From contig NZ_JAMTCQ010000016.1 in NCBI RefSeq assembly GCF_024171895.1, positions 82,738-146,737 on the forward strand: a stretch of DNA of 64,000 bases. The letters are read 5' to 3'. The notes under the pieces are model-generated. The model saw only the letters and a program-made list of their open reading frames with translations. It was not told where the DNA came from and made no database searches. A program made the position numbers and the translations under genes. This stretch comes from Prauserella halophila. Lineage in GTDB: Bacteria > Actinomycetota > Actinomycetes > Mycobacteriales > Pseudonocardiaceae. Shown one piece after another: positions 47,838 through 62,566 of the stretch. Position 1 is the first letter of the stretch, and every line of letters begins with the position of its first letter.

Positions 47838-48650
47838 TCAGCCGCCGGTCGGCCGGTCGTCGCCGGGTGCGTCCTCGCCGGTCGGCCGTGTCCGCCGCTG
47901 TGGGGTAGGGCGCTGCTGTGGGGTGGGACGTTGCTGTGGGGTGGGGCGCTGCGGCGTGGGGCGCGGGCGGCGTTCCCGCGGTGGCGCGAGCAGCACGGTC
48001 TCGTTGCGTTCGTCGCGGCCCGCGGGTGTCCGTGCCGCCGATCCCGCAGGGGACGGAGCGGAAGGGGGGTGCGGCCGCGATTCGGCGCTCCCGTCGTCGC
48101 CGGGGCCGGTGGACGTGCGGCCGTGTTCGCCGTCGTTGGGCGCCGTGCCGTCGCGACCGGAGGCGGAGCTGCGGTCCTCGGCCGGCTCGGCGGCGTCCTC
48201 GTTGTCCAGGTCCTCGTTGTCCAGATCCGCTTCGTCCAGGTCGTCGTCCAGATCGGAGCCGGGACGGGGTAGCCGGGAGCCGACGAGTAGCCCGAGTCCG
48301 GCGGGTACCAGCACCAGCAGCGCGGTGAACGCGGCGCCGCTGGTCAGCGCCGCCCCGAGTTCGCTGACACCGGTGCGGTCGACCAGCACCGCCTTGCCGA
48401 CGACACTGAGCACCCCGGCGACCGGGCCCGTGACCAGCCCGGCGATGAACCAGGTGCGGCCGGTGTCCGGGCGGCGGGCCCAGCCGTCGAGCGCGCCCCA
48501 CAGTGCGGCCGCACCGACGAGCAGTCCGATCGCGGCCGCGCGCGCGAGCGTTGTCTCGCCGGGCTGGAACACGGCGATCTTGGCGAGCGCGACCGTGGCG
48601 GCGGCATGCAGCACCGCCATACCGAGCGCGCGGAGGACCCAGTGCGGCAT
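47838..48650 (-). CDS. B-4DMT family membrane protein
   Basis: A 270-residue protein with four N-terminal helices (to about residue 125), typical of the actinobacterial B-4DMT family (Rv2536-like position between aroQ and pepQ). The C-terminal half is acidic, then Pro/Thr/Arg/Gln-rich, ending with RPTPQQ repeats encoded by an 18-bp tandem unit (about 47895-47965). Transport function is by family name only. It is on the opposite strand to pepQ, with 59 bp between their starts. Confidence 0.72.
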   Translation of the reverse strand: MPHWVLRALGMAVLHAAATVALAKIAVFQPGETTLARAAAIGLLVGAAALWGALDGWARRPDTGRTWFIAGLVTGPVAGVLSVVGKAVLVDRTGVSELGAALTSGAAFTALLVLVPAGLGLLVGSRLPRPGSDLDDDLDEADLDNEDLDNEDAAEPAEDRSSASGRDGTAPNDGEHGRTSTGPGDDGSAESRPHPPSAPSPAGSAARTPAGRDERNETVLLAPPRERRPRPTPQRPTPQQRPTPQQRPTPQRRTRPTGEDAPGDDRPTGG

Positions 48651-48709
48651 CGGCCCACTGTAACGGCCACCGGCGCGTCGTCACCCGATCCGGGCTTAAG
48701 CTGTTCGCC

Positions 48710-49831
48710 GTGTCCGACTCGTCCTCCTATACCCACGCCGATGCGCACCGGCGCCGCCGTGGCGCGCTCGCCGAGCTGCTGCAGGCAGCCGAACTCGATG
48801 CGCTGCTGGTCACCGACCTGCGCAACATCCGCTATCTCACCGGCTTCACCGGCTCGAACGCCGCGTTGCTACTGCATACGGCAGGGGACGAGGGCACGGT
48901 GTTCTGCACCGACGGCCGCTACACCGCGCAGGCGGCCTGCGAGGTGCCGGATCTGACGACGGTCGTCGACCGGGCGAGCGCGCTCGCGCTGGCCCGGCAC
49001 GTGGCCGGTGATCCCGTGCGGTACCGCTGCCTCGGGTTCGAGAGCCAGTACGTGAGTGTCGAGCAGCACGCGGGCCTCGACGAGACGGTCGGCGACGTCG
49101 AGCTGCGCCGCAGTCCCGGCCTGGTCGAGCGCCTGCGCCTGATCAAGGACGAAATCGAGGTCGACGCCCTGCGCAGGGCGTGCGCGGCAGCCGACCAGGC
49201 ACTCGCCGGGCTGCTCGCCGACGGCGGACTGCGGCCGGGCCGCACCGAACGCGAGGTGGCGCGCGATCTCGAGTCGCGCATGCTCGACCACGGCTCCGAG
49301 GCGCCCGCCTTCCCGTCGATCGTCGCCGCGGGCGCGCACTCGGCGATCCCGCATCACCGGCCGACCGAGGCGGTCCTGGCGGCCGGCGATCTCGTGAAGC
49401 TGGATTTCGGTGCCACGGTCGACGGGTATCACTCGGACATGACGCGCACCGTCGTGCTGGGGCCGCCCGCCGAGTGGCAGCGCGAGATCTACGAGCTCGT
49501 GCTGGCGGCGCAGCGGGCGGGGGTCACGGCCGCCGTTCCCGGAGCGGATACGGTCACGGTGGACGGAGTCTCCCGGGACGTCATCGCGGGGGCGGGCCGC
49601 GCCGACGAGTTCCTGCACGGTCTCGGCCACGGTGTCGGCCTGGAGGTCCACGAGGCTCCGAGCTTGGCCAGGACCGGCGCCGGTACACTGGCGGCCGGCA
49701 TGGCGGTCACCGTCGAGCCCGGCGTGTATCTCGCCGGCCGTGGTGGAGTCCGCATCGAGGACACGCTCGTCGTGCGGGAGTCAGCTCCCGAGCTCCTCAC
49801 CCTCAGCACGAAGGAACTCGTGGTCGTCTGA
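48710..49831 (+). CDS. pepQ: M24 family aminopeptidase (Xaa-Pro peptidase, PepQ-like)
   Basis: A 373-residue metallopeptidase. The N-terminal creatinase-like domain (to ~140) contains [18 protein letters not shown]. The M24 catalytic domain carries the five metal ligands: Asp in [10 protein letters not shown], Asp in HSDMTRT, His in [12 protein letters not shown], Glu in VEPGVYL and Glu in VRIEDTL. It releases residues N-terminal to proline. It has no Shine-Dalgarno; TAAGCT (48697-48702) seven bases before the GTG points to a leaderless transcript. efp starts 40 bp downstream. Confidence 0.93.
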   Translation: MSDSSSYTHADAHRRRRGALAELLQAAELDALLVTDLRNIRYLTGFTGSNAALLLHTAGDEGTVFCTDGRYTAQAACEVPDLTTVVDRASALALARHVAGDPVRYRCLGFESQYVSVEQHAGLDETVGDVELRRSPGLVERLRLIKDEIEVDALRRACAAADQALAGLLADGGLRPGRTEREVARDLESRMLDHGSEAPAFPSIVAAGAHSAIPHHRPTEAVLAAGDLVKLDFGATVDGYHSDMTRTVVLGPPAEWQREIYELVLAAQRAGVTAAVPGADTVTVDGVSRDVIAGAGRADEFLHGLGHGVGLEVHEAPSLARTGAGTLAAGMAVTVEPGVYLAGRGGVRIEDTLVVRESAPELLTLSTKELVVV

Positions 49832-49871
49832 TCACGCGGCCCGACCCCCCGATACAGGAGAACTCACAGCA

Positions 49872-50429
49872 GTGGCCACCACCAACGACCTCAAGAACGG
49901 CGTCGTCCTCAATCTGGACGGCCAGCTCTGGTCCGTCGTGAACTTTCAGCACGTCAAGCCGGGTAAGGGCGGTGCGTTCGTGCGCACCACGCTCAAGAAC
50001 GTGCTCTCCGGCAAGGTCGTGGACAAGACGTTCAACGCGGGCGCGAAGGTCGAGACGGCGAACGTCGATCGCCGGGCGATGACGTACCTGTACAACGACG
50101 GCACCGACTACGTGTTCATGGACGGCGAGACGTTCGACCAGGTCTCGGTGCCGCCGCGGACCGTGGGCGACGCCGCGAAGTTCATGCTGGAGAACAGCGA
50201 GGTCCAGGTCGCCCAGCACGAGGGCGAGACGTTGTACGTCGAGCTGCCTGCCTCGGTCGAGCTGGTCATCGAGCAGGCCGACCCCGGTGTGCAGGGCGAC
50301 CGTTCCACCGGCGGCACCAAGCCTGCGCAGTTGGAGACCGGCGCCGAGGTCCAGGTTCCGCTCTTCGTCAACCAGGGCGAGAAGATCAAGGTCGACACCC
50401 GTGACGGCCGCTACCTCGGCCGCGTGTGA
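49872..50429 (+). CDS. efp: translation elongation factor P
   Basis: A 185-residue three-domain factor that relieves ribosome stalling at polyproline. The loop at the tip of domain I reads PGKGGAF with Lys32 at the position that is modified in some bacteria. No EF-P modification genes are in the window, and this actinobacterial loop type is thought to work unmodified. Domain III signature [21 protein letters not shown] is intact. GTG 49872 has AGGAGA about 11 nt upstream. It overlaps nusB by 4 bp. Confidence 0.97.
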   Translation: MATTNDLKNGVVLNLDGQLWSVVNFQHVKPGKGGAFVRTTLKNVLSGKVVDKTFNAGAKVETANVDRRAMTYLYNDGTDYVFMDGETFDQVSVPPRTVGDAAKFMLENSEVQVAQHEGETLYVELPASVELVIEQADPGVQGDRSTGGTKPAQLETGAEVQVPLFVNQGEKIKVDTRDGRYLGRV

Positions 50430-50890
50430 GCACCGCGGTGAGTCCCGAATCGCAGTCTCGGAGCGGCGGTAGGATCGGCCGCCGCACCGCCCGTCGTCGC
50501 GCGGTGGAACTGCTCTACGAAGCGACACAGCGCGAGCTCGACCCGGCGGCGGTGTTGCAGGAACACGCCGGCAGCCCCGGTGTGGAGATCGTCGGCGACT
50601 ACACGTTCACGGTCGTCGAAGGCGTGTCCGCGCACCAGGAGCGGGTCGACGAACTGCTCGCCGAGCACGCGCAGGGCTGGACGCTCGAACGCATGCCGCC
50701 GGTCGACCTGGCGATTCTGCGGGTGGGGATCTACGAGATGCTCTGGTCCGCCGACGTGCCGGATGCCGTCGCGATCGACGAGGCGGTCGGTCTCGCGAAG
50801 GAGCTGTCCACCGACGATTCGCCGCGGTTCGTCAACGGCGTGCTCGGCCGGATCGGCAACATCGCCGACCGGCTCCGTGCGGTCCTCTGA
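50426..50890 (+). CDS. nusB: transcription antitermination factor NusB
   Basis: A 154-residue helical protein that binds boxA RNA with NusE for rRNA antitermination. It has [19 protein letters not shown] at the start, [20 protein letters not shown] and [20 protein letters not shown] at the end. GTG 50426 overlaps the efp stop. Two hairpins follow, and it is convergent with bldD. Confidence 0.96.
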   Translation: MSTAVSPESQSRSGGRIGRRTARRRAVELLYEATQRELDPAAVLQEHAGSPGVEIVGDYTFTVVEGVSAHQERVDELLAEHAQGWTLERMPPVDLAILRVGIYEMLWSADVPDAVAIDEAVGLAKELSTDDSPRFVNGVLGRIGNIADRLRAVL

Positions 50891-50984
50891 ACCACGTCCC
50901 GGCTGAACCGGGCCGTCGGCCGAGCCGGGTCGTCGGCCGAGCCGGGCCGTCCCCGGTCCCGCACGGTCCGCACCGCGGCGCCTG

Positions 50985-51041
50985 CCGAGACGGGTGTCCC
51001 GGTCACACGTCCGGGTGGCCGGGACACCCGGCGTGTCTCGG
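50985..51041 (+). terminator. extended hairpin after nusB
   Basis: An inner stem GGGTGTCCCGG/CCGGGACACCC (11 bp) is extended by CCGAGAC/GTCTCGG after a small bulge. It lies ~95 bp after nusB; the intervening DNA carries a 20-bp tandem repeat built on GCCGGGTCGTCGGCCGA. Confidence 0.65.
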
Positions 51042-51130
51042 CGTGCGGTGCCGTCACGCGTCGACGCGCTCGCCGCACCGGAGCCGGGTCCGGAGAGCCG
51101 GATCCGGCAGGGAGCGCCCTCGATCGACGA

Positions 51131-51166
51131 AAAACCGCCTGGGCCGGTGGGGCCGCAGGCGGTTTT
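51131..51166. terminator. bidirectional intrinsic terminator between nusB and bldD
   Basis: AAAACCGCCTG and CAGGCGGTTTT pair perfectly over 11 bp around a 14-nt loop. The A/T ends give a T-run on both strands, so it ends nusB transcription and also bldD transcription, whose stop is at 51171. Confidence 0.88.
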
Positions 51167-51170
51167 CCGA

Positions 51171-51659
51171 TCAGTCCTCCTTGGAGGGACGGGCCTCGGG
51201 CGGCAGTACGCCCCAGTCGATGAGCTGTTCGGTCAGCTCGCCGGGCGTCATGTCGTAGATGATCGCCAGTGACCGGAGGTCCTCGGTGCGGATCGAGAGC
51301 ACCTTGCCGTTGTAGTCGCCGCGCTGGCTCTGGATCGTGGCTGCGTACCGCGCGAGCGGGCCGACCTTCTCTGCGGGCAGCTGCTGCAGCCGCTCGAGGT
51401 TGATGACGATCTTCGTCGCGGGTTCGGCGCCGGACGGTACGCGGCCCTCGGGCAGAAGTTCGACCACAGGCACGCCGTAGAAGTCGGCCAGCTCGGCCAG
51501 CTTCTGGACCGTCACGGCACGGTCGCCCCGTTCGTAGGAGCCCACCACGACCGCCTTCCAGCGGCCGCCGGACTTCTGCTCGACTCCATGCAGGGACAGG
51601 CCCTGTTGCTGGCGGATACCGCGGAGCTTGGCCCCGAGCGCCTTGGCGTAATCGCCCAT
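51171..51659 (-). CDS. bldD: developmental master regulator BldD
   Basis: A 162-residue regulator. The N-terminal XRE helix-turn-helix (about 1-75) has LRGIRQQQGLSLHGVEQKS and VVVGSYERGDRAVTVQKL. The C-terminal domain holds the c-di-GMP-binding signature RGD-x8-RTED (Arg113, Asp115, Arg124, Asp127), matching the motif shown for Streptomyces BldD. Tetrameric c-di-GMP bridges two BldD copies so that sporulation genes are repressed during growth. It is divergent from pyrR, as in Streptomyces. A BldD-box-like sequence lies 68 bp upstream, suggesting autoregulation. Confidence 0.95.
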   Translation of the reverse strand: MGDYAKALGAKLRGIRQQQGLSLHGVEQKSGGRWKAVVVGSYERGDRAVTVQKLAELADFYGVPVVELLPEGRVPSGAEPATKIVINLERLQQLPAEKVGPLARYAATIQSQRGDYNGKVLSIRTEDLRSLAIIYDMTPGELTEQLIDWGVLPPEARPSKED

Positions 51660-51726
51660 GTGGTGGTTCTCCGTTTCCTTGCCCCGGATCGGCCCGGCCG
51701 GCCGACAGGGAACTCGTGAGTCGAAT

Positions 51727-52547
<821 letters not shown>

Positions 52548-53474
52548 ATGCGGCACCTGCTCACCACCGACGGGCTCGGCCGGGACGAGGCCACCGCGGT
52601 GCTCGAGACGGCCGACGAGCTCAAGCGCACGCTGCTCGGCCGGGAGGTCCGCAAGCTGCCGACGCTGCGCGGGCGCACGGTCGTCACCATGTTCTACGAG
52701 AACTCCACCCGCACCCGGGTCTCGTTCGAGCTCGCGGGCAAGTGGATGAGCGCCGACGTCGTGAACGTGTCGGCGGGCGGATCGTCGGTCGGCAAGGGCG
52801 AGTCGCTGCGCGACACGACGCTGACGCTGTCGGCCGCGGGCGCGGACTGCGTGATCGTCCGGCACCCGGCCTCCGGCGCGCCGCACCGGTTGTCCGGCTG
52901 GCTCACCGACACCCGCACGTCGGTGGTCAACGCGGGCGACGGCATGCACGAACACCCGACGCAGGCGCTGCTCGATGCGGCCACGCTGCGCGAGCGGCTC
53001 GGCGGCATCGAGGGACGGCGGATCGCGATCGTCGGCGATGTCCTGCACAGCCGGGTGGCCAGGTCGAACGTGCACCTGCTGGCGACGCTCGGGGCCGAGG
53101 TCGTGCTGGTCGCGCCGCCGACACTGCTGCCGTACGGCGTCGAGCAGTGGCCGGTGACCACGGCCTTCGACCTGGATTCGCAGCTTCCCGGCGTCGACGC
53201 GGTGATGATGCTGCGGGTACAGGCCGAGCGGATGCAGGGAGGGTTCTTCCCGTCGGCGCGGGAGTACTCGATCGCATACGGATTGAACGAGAAGCGGCTC
53301 GCGATGCTGCCGGAACACGCCGTGGTGCTGCACCCGGGGCCGATGCTGCGGGGCATGGAGATCGCCTCGCCGGTGGCGGACAGCCCGCGGGCGGCGATCA
53401 CCGACCAGGTCTCCAACGGCGTCCACGTGCGCATGGCGGTGCTGTACCACCTGCTGGCAGGGGAAGAGTTATGA
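52548..53474 (+). CDS. pyrB: aspartate carbamoyltransferase catalytic subunit
   Basis: A 308-residue enzyme making N-carbamoyl-aspartate. The carbamoyl-phosphate loop STRTRVSFE begins at 53, the 80s loop is [12 protein letters not shown], and [12 protein letters not shown] and [12 protein letters not shown] are intact. No PyrI regulatory subunit gene is present. It directly abuts pyrR and overlaps pyrC by 4 bp. Confidence 0.97.
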   Translation: MRHLLTTDGLGRDEATAVLETADELKRTLLGREVRKLPTLRGRTVVTMFYENSTRTRVSFELAGKWMSADVVNVSAGGSSVGKGESLRDTTLTLSAAGADCVIVRHPASGAPHRLSGWLTDTRTSVVNAGDGMHEHPTQALLDAATLRERLGGIEGRRIAIVGDVLHSRVARSNVHLLATLGAEVVLVAPPTLLPYGVEQWPVTTAFDLDSQLPGVDAVMMLRVQAERMQGGFFPSAREYSIAYGLNEKRLAMLPEHAVVLHPGPMLRGMEIASPVADSPRAAITDQVSNGVHVRMAVLYHLLAGEEL

Positions 53475-54769
53475 CGGAAGTCCTGATCACGGGTGCTCGA
53501 CCGTACGGCGAGGGCGATCCGGTGGACGTGCTGGTGGCCGACGGGGTCATCGCCGAGATCGGTGAACGGGGAGCGGTGCAGGCGCCGTCCTCGGCCGAGG
53601 TGCTCGACGCCGCGGGGCAGGTGTTGCTCCCGGGGCTGGTCGACCTGCACACCCATCTGAGGGAACCGGGCCGGGAGGACACGGAGACGATCGAGACCGG
53701 TTCCCGGGCGGCGGCGCTCGGCGGCTACACGGCCGTGTTCGCGATGGCCAACACCGATCCGGTGGCCGACAACGCACTCGTCACCGGCCACGTGCTGCGC
53801 CGGGGCCGGGAGACCGGCCTGGTGGACGTGCACCCGGTCGGGGCCGTGACCGCCGGTCTGGAGGGGGAGCGGCTGGCGGAGATGGGCACGATGGCGACCG
53901 CCGAGGCCGGGGTGCGGATGTTCTCCGACGACGGCAGGTGCGTGTCGGACCCGCTGCTGATGCGCCGTGCGCTGGAGTACTCGACGGCGCTGGGTGTGGT
54001 CATCGCGCAGCATGCGGAGGATCCGCGCCTCACCGGTGGGGCACAGGCGCACGAGGGTGAACGGGCCTCCCGGCTGGGGTATGCGGGATGGCCCGCGTCG
54101 GCGGAGGAGTCGGTCGTCGCCCGGGACTGTGTCCTGGCGCGGCACGCGCACGCGCGGTTGCACGTCTGCCACGTGTCGACCACGGGTACGGTGGACGTGC
54201 TGAACTGGGCGAAGGGGCTCGGCATCGACGTCTCGGCCGAGGTGACGCCGCATCATCTGCTGCTCACCGACGAGCGCCTGGAGACCTACGACCCGGTGAA
54301 CAAGGTGAACCCGCCGCTGCGGGCGGGACGGGACACCGAACGGCTGCGGCAGGCGCTGGCCGACGGGGTCCTGGATTGTGTCGCCACGGATCACGCGCCG
54401 CACGCCGAGCAGGACAAGAGCTGTGAGTGGGACGCCGCGCGCCCCGGGATGCTGGGTCTGCAGACGGCGCTGTCGATCGTCGCGGACACGATGGTGGGCA
54501 GCGGGCTGCTGGACTGGCGCGGCGTGGCCCGGGTGATGAGCGAGCGGCCCGCGGAGATCGCGGGACTGCCCGACCAGGGCAGGCCACTGGCGGCGGGGGA
54601 GCCGGCGAACCTCGTGCTCGTCGATCCGGACGCCGAATGGACGGTGCGGGGAGCGGAGCTGGCGAGTATCGCGGGCAATACTCCGTACGAGGGGATGCGA
54701 CTGCCCGCCGTGGTGACGGCCACGCTGCTGCGTGGGCGGATCACGGCTCGTGAAGGGAAGATCGACTGA
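53471..54769 (+). CDS. pyrC: dihydroorotase (class I)
   Basis: A 432-residue amidohydrolase that closes carbamoyl-aspartate to dihydroorotate. The metal ligands [10 protein letters not shown] are near residue 57, [13 protein letters not shown] and [13 protein letters not shown] follow, and the family-specific [10 protein letters not shown] is present. The ATG overlaps the pyrB stop. A longer open frame running upstream through pyrB is not coding. Its stop overlaps the next ATG (TGATG). Confidence 0.97.
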   Translation: MTEVLITGARPYGEGDPVDVLVADGVIAEIGERGAVQAPSSAEVLDAAGQVLLPGLVDLHTHLREPGREDTETIETGSRAAALGGYTAVFAMANTDPVADNALVTGHVLRRGRETGLVDVHPVGAVTAGLEGERLAEMGTMATAEAGVRMFSDDGRCVSDPLLMRRALEYSTALGVVIAQHAEDPRLTGGAQAHEGERASRLGYAGWPASAEESVVARDCVLARHAHARLHVCHVSTTGTVDVLNWAKGLGIDVSAEVTPHHLLLTDERLETYDPVNKVNPPLRAGRDTERLRQALADGVLDCVATDHAPHAEQDKSCEWDAARPGMLGLQTALSIVADTMVGSGLLDWRGVARVMSERPAEIAGLPDQGRPLAAGEPANLVLVDPDAEWTVRGAELASIAGNTPYEGMRLPAVVTATLLRGRITAREGKID

Positions 54770-55341
54770 TGGACAGGCTGTTGCTGACGCTGGTGTTCGT
54801 CGCGCTGCTGGTGCTGTGCGTGTACGGCATGTGGAAGGGCTGGCGACGACAGGCGCGGGCGCAGAGTGTGCGCATCCCGCCGTTCCCCGAGCGTCCGGCG
54901 GAGCCGGGGGCTCCGCAGCTGGAGACACCGGGCCTGTACGTGGCGACGACGCATGCGGGGCACTGGCAGGAGCGCATCGTCACTCGCGGCGCGGGGCTGC
55001 GCGGGCCTGCGGCGCTCCGGCTGTACGACGACGGTATCGAGGTCGACCGCGACGGCATGCCGAGCTTCTGGATTCCCCGCGAGGCGATCACCGGGATCGC
55101 CACCGGCAAGGGTATGGCAGGCAAGGTCATGGGGACCGACAGCCTGCTGATCGTCACCTGGCGCGCGGGAGAGTCCGACGGCGACGGCGGCTCCGGCCGC
55201 ACCGTCGAGCTGGACACGGGCTTTCGCGCCGACGATCGCGGCGTCTATCCACAATGGATCAAACAGGTCGAACGTGACACGGCGGGTGACGCCGGGTCCG
55301 CGAGTGACCACGAGCGCATCGCGGGAGGTGCACAGGCATGA
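54769..55341 (+). CDS. membrane protein of the pyr operon (Rv1382-like, PH-like domain)
   Basis: 190 residues. One N-terminal helix (LLLTLVFVALLVLCVYGMW) is followed by a cytoplasmic domain with PGLYVATTHAGHWQERIVTRG, IEVDRDGMPSFWIPREAITG and WIKQVE. A protein of this type sits between pyrC and carA in mycobacteria (Rv1382) and other actinobacteria. Its role is unknown. Overlaps with both neighbours tie it to pyrimidine synthesis; a link between the operon and the membrane is speculative. Confidence 0.8.
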   Translation: MDRLLLTLVFVALLVLCVYGMWKGWRRQARAQSVRIPPFPERPAEPGAPQLETPGLYVATTHAGHWQERIVTRGAGLRGPAALRLYDDGIEVDRDGMPSFWIPREAITGIATGKGMAGKVMGTDSLLIVTWRAGESDGDGGSGRTVELDTGFRADDRGVYPQWIKQVERDTAGDAGSASDHERIAGGAQA

Positions 55342-56488
55342 GCGCGACACGCACACCGGCGGCTCTCGTGCTCGAGGACGGCCGGATCTTCCGGGGCAGC
55401 GCCTACGGGGCCCTCGGCAGGACCCTCGGCGAGGTGGTGTTCTCCACGGGCATGACCGGGTACCAGGAGACGCTGACGGACCCGTCGTATCGCAGGCAGA
55501 TCGTCGTGCAGACGGCGCCGCAGATCGGCAACACCGGATGGAACGACGAGGACGACGAGTCCTCGCGGATCTGGGTGGCGGGTTACGTGGTGCGGGATCC
55601 GGCGCGCAGTCCGTCGAGCTGGCGGTCGAAGCGCGGGCTCGACGAGGAACTGGCGGCGCAGGGCATCGTCGGTGTCTCCGACGTGGACACCCGGACGCTG
55701 ACCCGGCACATCCGCGAGCACGGCGCCATGCGCGCAGGCGTGTTCTCGGGTGACGGACTGGCGGCCGACGACGAGATGGTGGCTGCCGTCGCCGCCAGCC
55801 CCGCGATGGCGGGTGCCGACCTCGCGGGCGAGGTGACGACGGCGCAGCCGTACGTCGTGCCTGCGGTCGGCGAGACCCGCTTCCGCGTGGCGGCGCTGGA
55901 CCTCGGCATCAAGGCGAACACCCCGCGGCAGCTGGCCAGGCGGGGGATCGAGGTGCACGTACTGCCCGCGACGTCCACAGTGGACGACCTGGTGGCCGTG
56001 GGTGCCGACGGCGTGTTCCTGTCGAACGGTCCGGGGGACCCGGAGACGCAGAGCCACGCGATCGAGCTGACGAAGGCCACACTGCAGCGCGAGATCCCGC
56101 TGTTCGGCATCTGCTTCGGCAACCAGATCCTGGGCCGCGCACTGGGCTTGGGCACGTACAAGATGCGGTACGGCCACCGCGGCATCAACATCCCGGTGAT
56201 CGACGCGGCGACCGGCCGGGTCGCGATCACCGCGCAGAACCACGGGTTCGCCCTCGAAGGGGAACCCGGGAAGCGGTTCGACTCGCCGTTCGGCACCGCC
56301 GAGGTGAGCCACCACTGCGCCAACGACGGCACGGTCGAAGGCCTGCGATGCGTGGACGTGCCCGCGTTCTCGGTGCAGTACCACCCCGAGGCCGCTGCGG
56401 GCCCGCACGATGCGAACCCGCTGTTCGACGACTTCGTCTCGCTCATGCACAGCCGCCGGACGAGCACGGCACAGGAGGCGCGCCAGTA

Positions 56489-56489
<1 letters not shown>
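55338..56489 (+). CDS. carA: carbamoyl-phosphate synthase small subunit
   Basis: A 383-residue glutaminase subunit. The N-terminal CarA domain ([29 protein letters not shown]) precedes the class I amidotransferase domain with the nucleophile Cys in [12 protein letters not shown] and His-Glu in [13 protein letters not shown]. It supplies ammonia to CarB. It overlaps the preceding gene by 4 bp (ATGA) and carB by 1 bp (TAATG). Confidence 0.97.
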
Positions 56490-59817
<3,328 letters not shown>

Positions 59818-59821
<4 letters not shown>

Positions 59822-60639
59822 GCGAACGGTTCGGGGCCCGGCTGGCCCGCGCGGTCGCCGCGCGCGGGCCGCTGTGCGCCGGTATCGACCCGCATCCCGG
59901 GCTCCTCGCGGAGTGGGGACTGCCCGCCGACGCGAGTGGGCTCGAACGGTTCGCGTTGACGGCCACGGAGGCACTCGCCGGCGAGGCGGCGGTCGTCAAG
60001 CCGCAGTCGGCGTTCTTCGAGGCCTACGGCGCGGCCGGAGTGGGCGTCCTGGAACGCGTCGTCGCAGCGTGCCGGGAGGCGGGTGCGCTCGTGCTGCTGG
60101 ACGTCAAGCGGGGTGACATCGGGTCGACGATGGCGGCGTACGCGGCCGCCTATCTGTCCGACGGTGCACCGCTGGCCGCCGATGCCGTGACGGTCTCGCC
60201 CTACCTCGGATTCGGGGCGCTGGAGCCCGCGTTCGAGGCAGCGGCGGCCACGGGCAGGGGAGTGTTCGTACTCGCCCGCACGTCGAATCCCGACGGCGCG
60301 TCGTTGCAGCAGGCGGACGAGGGCGGCCGGTCGGTCGCGCAGTCCATTGTGGATGCTGCTGCGGCCCGCAACGCCGGCGCCGAGCCGCAGGGTGACGTGG
60401 GCGTCGTCGTGGGTGCGACGAACGTCCCGGGTGAGCTTCGCCTCGCAGGCCTGAACGGGCCGGTGCTCGCTCCCGGTTTCGGCGCTCAGGGTGCGACGGC
60501 GGCCGACCTCGCGGCCGTGTTCGGGCCCGTGTTGCCCGCGGTGCTGCCCGCCTCGTCGCGGGCCGTACTGCGGTGTGGTCCGGACCCGGCGGCGATGCGC
60601 ACCGAGCTGCGCCGGGTGCAGGCCGGACTCGCGGCCTGA
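59818..60639 (+). CDS. pyrF: orotidine-5'-phosphate decarboxylase
   Basis: A 273-residue group 3 (actinobacterial) OMP decarboxylase giving [20 protein letters not shown] near the start and the catalytic [17 protein letters not shown] (Asp-Lys-Asp set) define it. [15 protein letters not shown] and [10 protein letters not shown] complete the fold. GTG 59818 overlaps the carB stop. It is the last gene of the operon; pyrD and pyrE are not in this window. Confidence 0.96.
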
Positions 60640-61022
60640 GCCGGATCGGATCGCGGGTCCGGGGCCGGTATTCGGTTCGCGTACGCGAATGGAAGCCCTG
60701 GTCCACAGCGAAGTTGATCTTGCACTAGGCTGTCGGTGGAAGTGGCGCAGCGGGGGTACGCGGTGCCACTGTCACCGGCGTTCGGTGGCAGGGAATTCCG
60801 GCCTTGTGCCGCCCTGTCCCGACAGCTGTGGGTAGGGTCTTCCCGGGTTTGTGCGCCGCGGCCTCCAGTCGCGGCGCTCCGGGCGCGGATCGGCCGCGTG
60901 TGCGGGCATTTTCGGGCACGTACAGGCCGGGTTCAGCGCTCACCCCCGCATTGTGAGTCCAGGTCAGGGGTGGGTACGGTCGCCACACCCACCCAGAATT
61001 TTGAGTAATACCGGAGGAAAAC
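60640..61022. promoter_or_regulatory. spacer between pyrF and mihF with a perfect palindrome
   Basis: The 383-bp spacer contains no gene. TTCGCGTACGCGAA at 60676-60689 is a perfect 14-bp palindrome and a candidate operator. A GGGTGGGT/ACCCACCC hairpin at 60968-60994 precedes the AT-rich segment CAGAATTTTGAGTAATACC and the mihF ribosome site GGAGG (61013-61017). The promoter of mihF-gmk is expected here. Confidence 0.45.
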
Positions 61023-61340
61023 GTGGCACTTCCCCAGCTCACCGAGGAACAGCGTGCTGCGGCGCTGGAGAAGGCCGCCGCCGCCCGTCGCGCCCGCGCG
61101 GAGCTCAAGGAGCGGCTCAAGCGCGGCGGTACGACCCTCGACGATGTGCTGAAGCAGGCCGACGAGGACGAGGTGCTCGGCAAGATGAAGGTCTCCGCAC
61201 TGTTGGAGGCCCTGCCGGGCGTGGGCAAGGTACGTGCACAGCAGACGATGGAGCGCCTCGAGATCGCGGCGAGCCGTCGGCTGCGCGGCCTCGGTGAACG
61301 GCAGCGCAAGGCGCTGCTCACCGAGTTCAGCGGCGAGTGA
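61023..61340 (+). CDS. mihF: integration host factor, actinobacterial type (mIHF/sIHF)
   Basis: A 105-residue nucleoid protein. It has an N-terminal basic helix (LEKAAAARRARAELKERLKRG) and a helix-two-turn-helix DNA-binding part with ALLEALPGVGKVRAQQTMERLEI and RRLRGLGERQR. It is unrelated in sequence to E. coli IHF. It bends DNA and is essential in mycobacteria. GTG 61023 has GGAGG upstream. It overlaps gmk by 4 bp, the usual actinobacterial order. Confidence 0.95.
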   Translation: MALPQLTEEQRAAALEKAAAARRARAELKERLKRGGTTLDDVLKQADEDEVLGKMKVSALLEALPGVGKVRAQQTMERLEIAASRRLRGLGERQRKALLTEFSGE

Positions 61341-61990
61341 GCGAGCAGCGACAGCGCGGCTCGAACCAGGCCGGCGTGCGCGGCGGCCGGAGGGCATCCG
61401 GTGAGCCGGTGCCGGGCACGACCGCCCGGCGCCGGCTCACCGTCGTATCGGGCCCGTCCGGGGTCGGCAAGTCGAGCGTCGTCGGCGAGCTGCGTGCACT
61501 CGATCCGGACATCTACTTCAGCATCTCCGCGACCACCCGCGCCCCGCGCGGCGGCGAGGTCGACGGGGCGCACTACCGCTTCGTCGACCGGGCGACGTTC
61601 GACGCGATGGTCGCCGACGGGCAGTTCCTCGAGTACGCGGAGTTCGCGGGCAACTGTTACGGCACTCCCCGCGAGCCCGTCGAGCGTGCTCTCGACGGGG
61701 GCAGGCCCGCCGTGCTGGAGATCGAACTCCAGGGCGCTCGCCAGGTGCGCGAGGCCATGCCCGATGCGCAGCTCGTGATGCTGGTGCCGCCGTCCTGGGG
61801 TGAGCTGGTCGACCGGCTCACCGCTCGCGGTACCGAGGCCATGGAGGCCGTGCAGGCGCGGCTCGGCGAAGCCGAACGCGAACTCGCGGCCGCCAGCGAG
61901 TTCGACGCGCAGGTCGTCAATGCCGATGTGAAGACCGCCGCGCGGGAGTTGCTAGACTTGGTCAGAGGCCCGTCCGGGTCGCCGGACTGA
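61337..61990 (+). CDS. gmk: guanylate kinase
   Basis: A 217-residue enzyme phosphorylating GMP. The P-loop GPSGVGKSS begins at residue 39, and the GMP-binding region is [19 protein letters not shown] and [14 protein letters not shown] 35-residue basic, variable N-terminus precedes the fold. GTG 61337 overlaps the mihF stop. rpoZ follows after 157 bp of repeat-like, GC-rich spacer. Confidence 0.96.
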   Translation: MSEQRQRGSNQAGVRGGRRASGEPVPGTTARRRLTVVSGPSGVGKSSVVGELRALDPDIYFSISATTRAPRGGEVDGAHYRFVDRATFDAMVADGQFLEYAEFAGNCYGTPREPVERALDGGRPAVLEIELQGARQVREAMPDAQLVMLVPPSWGELVDRLTARGTEAMEAVQARLGEAERELAAASEFDAQVVNADVKTAARELLDLVRGPSGSPD

Positions 61991-62147
61991 GTCCGGGGAG
62001 TGGTCGCAGGGACCGTCCCGCCGGATCACCCGGCCGCGGACGGTCCACGCCGTTCCCGCACCGCACTGTCCGGTGCCGCACCGTTCGGTACGGCACCGTT
62101 CGATACAGACCTTCCGATACCGACGCTTTCGTAGATTCGGAGCAGTA

Positions 62148-62423
62148 GTGACCGCGTTCACGTTGGGCCCGCAGAGCGAGCAGCTCGAGGGCATCACGAA
62201 CCCGCCCATCGACGACCTGCTCGACAAGGTCAGCTCCAAGTACGCGCTCGTGGTCTACTCGGCCAAGCGCGCCCGGCAGATCAACGACTACTACGCGCAG
62301 CTCGGCGAGGGTCTGCTCGAGTACGTCGGTCCGCTCGTCGAGCCGGGCCCGCGCGAGAAGCCGCTGTCGATCTCTCTCCGTGAGATCCACGCCGGTCTGC
62401 TGGAGCACACGGAAGGCGAGTGA
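62148..62423 (+). CDS. rpoZ: DNA-directed RNA polymerase omega subunit
   Basis: 91 residues, with [20 protein letters not shown] and [18 protein letters not shown], the canonical omega core that clamps the beta-prime C-terminus. GTG 62148 has GGAG about 5 nt upstream; upstream in-frame ATG at 62073 would add repeat-encoded residues and is rejected. A strong terminator with a T-run follows. Confidence 0.95.
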   Translation: MTAFTLGPQSEQLEGITNPPIDDLLDKVSSKYALVVYSAKRARQINDYYAQLGEGLLEYVGPLVEPGPREKPLSISLREIHAGLLEHTEGE

Positions 62424-62447
62424 AGCGAGAGCTCACCCCACGTGAGG

Positions 62448-62493
62448 AAACCGGCGACGCCGGCACCGCGAGACGGTGCCGGCCGCCGGTTTT
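62448..62493 (+). terminator. strong intrinsic terminator after rpoZ
   Basis: Inner stem GCCGGCACCG-CGAGA-CGGTGCCGGC is extended by outer AAACCGGCG/CGCCGGTTT with a 2-nt bulge and ends in TTTT. It is one of the few hairpins in the window with a clear T-run. Confidence 0.88.
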
Positions 62494-62566
62494 CGTCGTC
62501 CCGGAGCGGTTCGCGTGACGCCCCGCACGTTGCGGCGCGGCAACCGGGGCCGTAGGACCTACTGAT

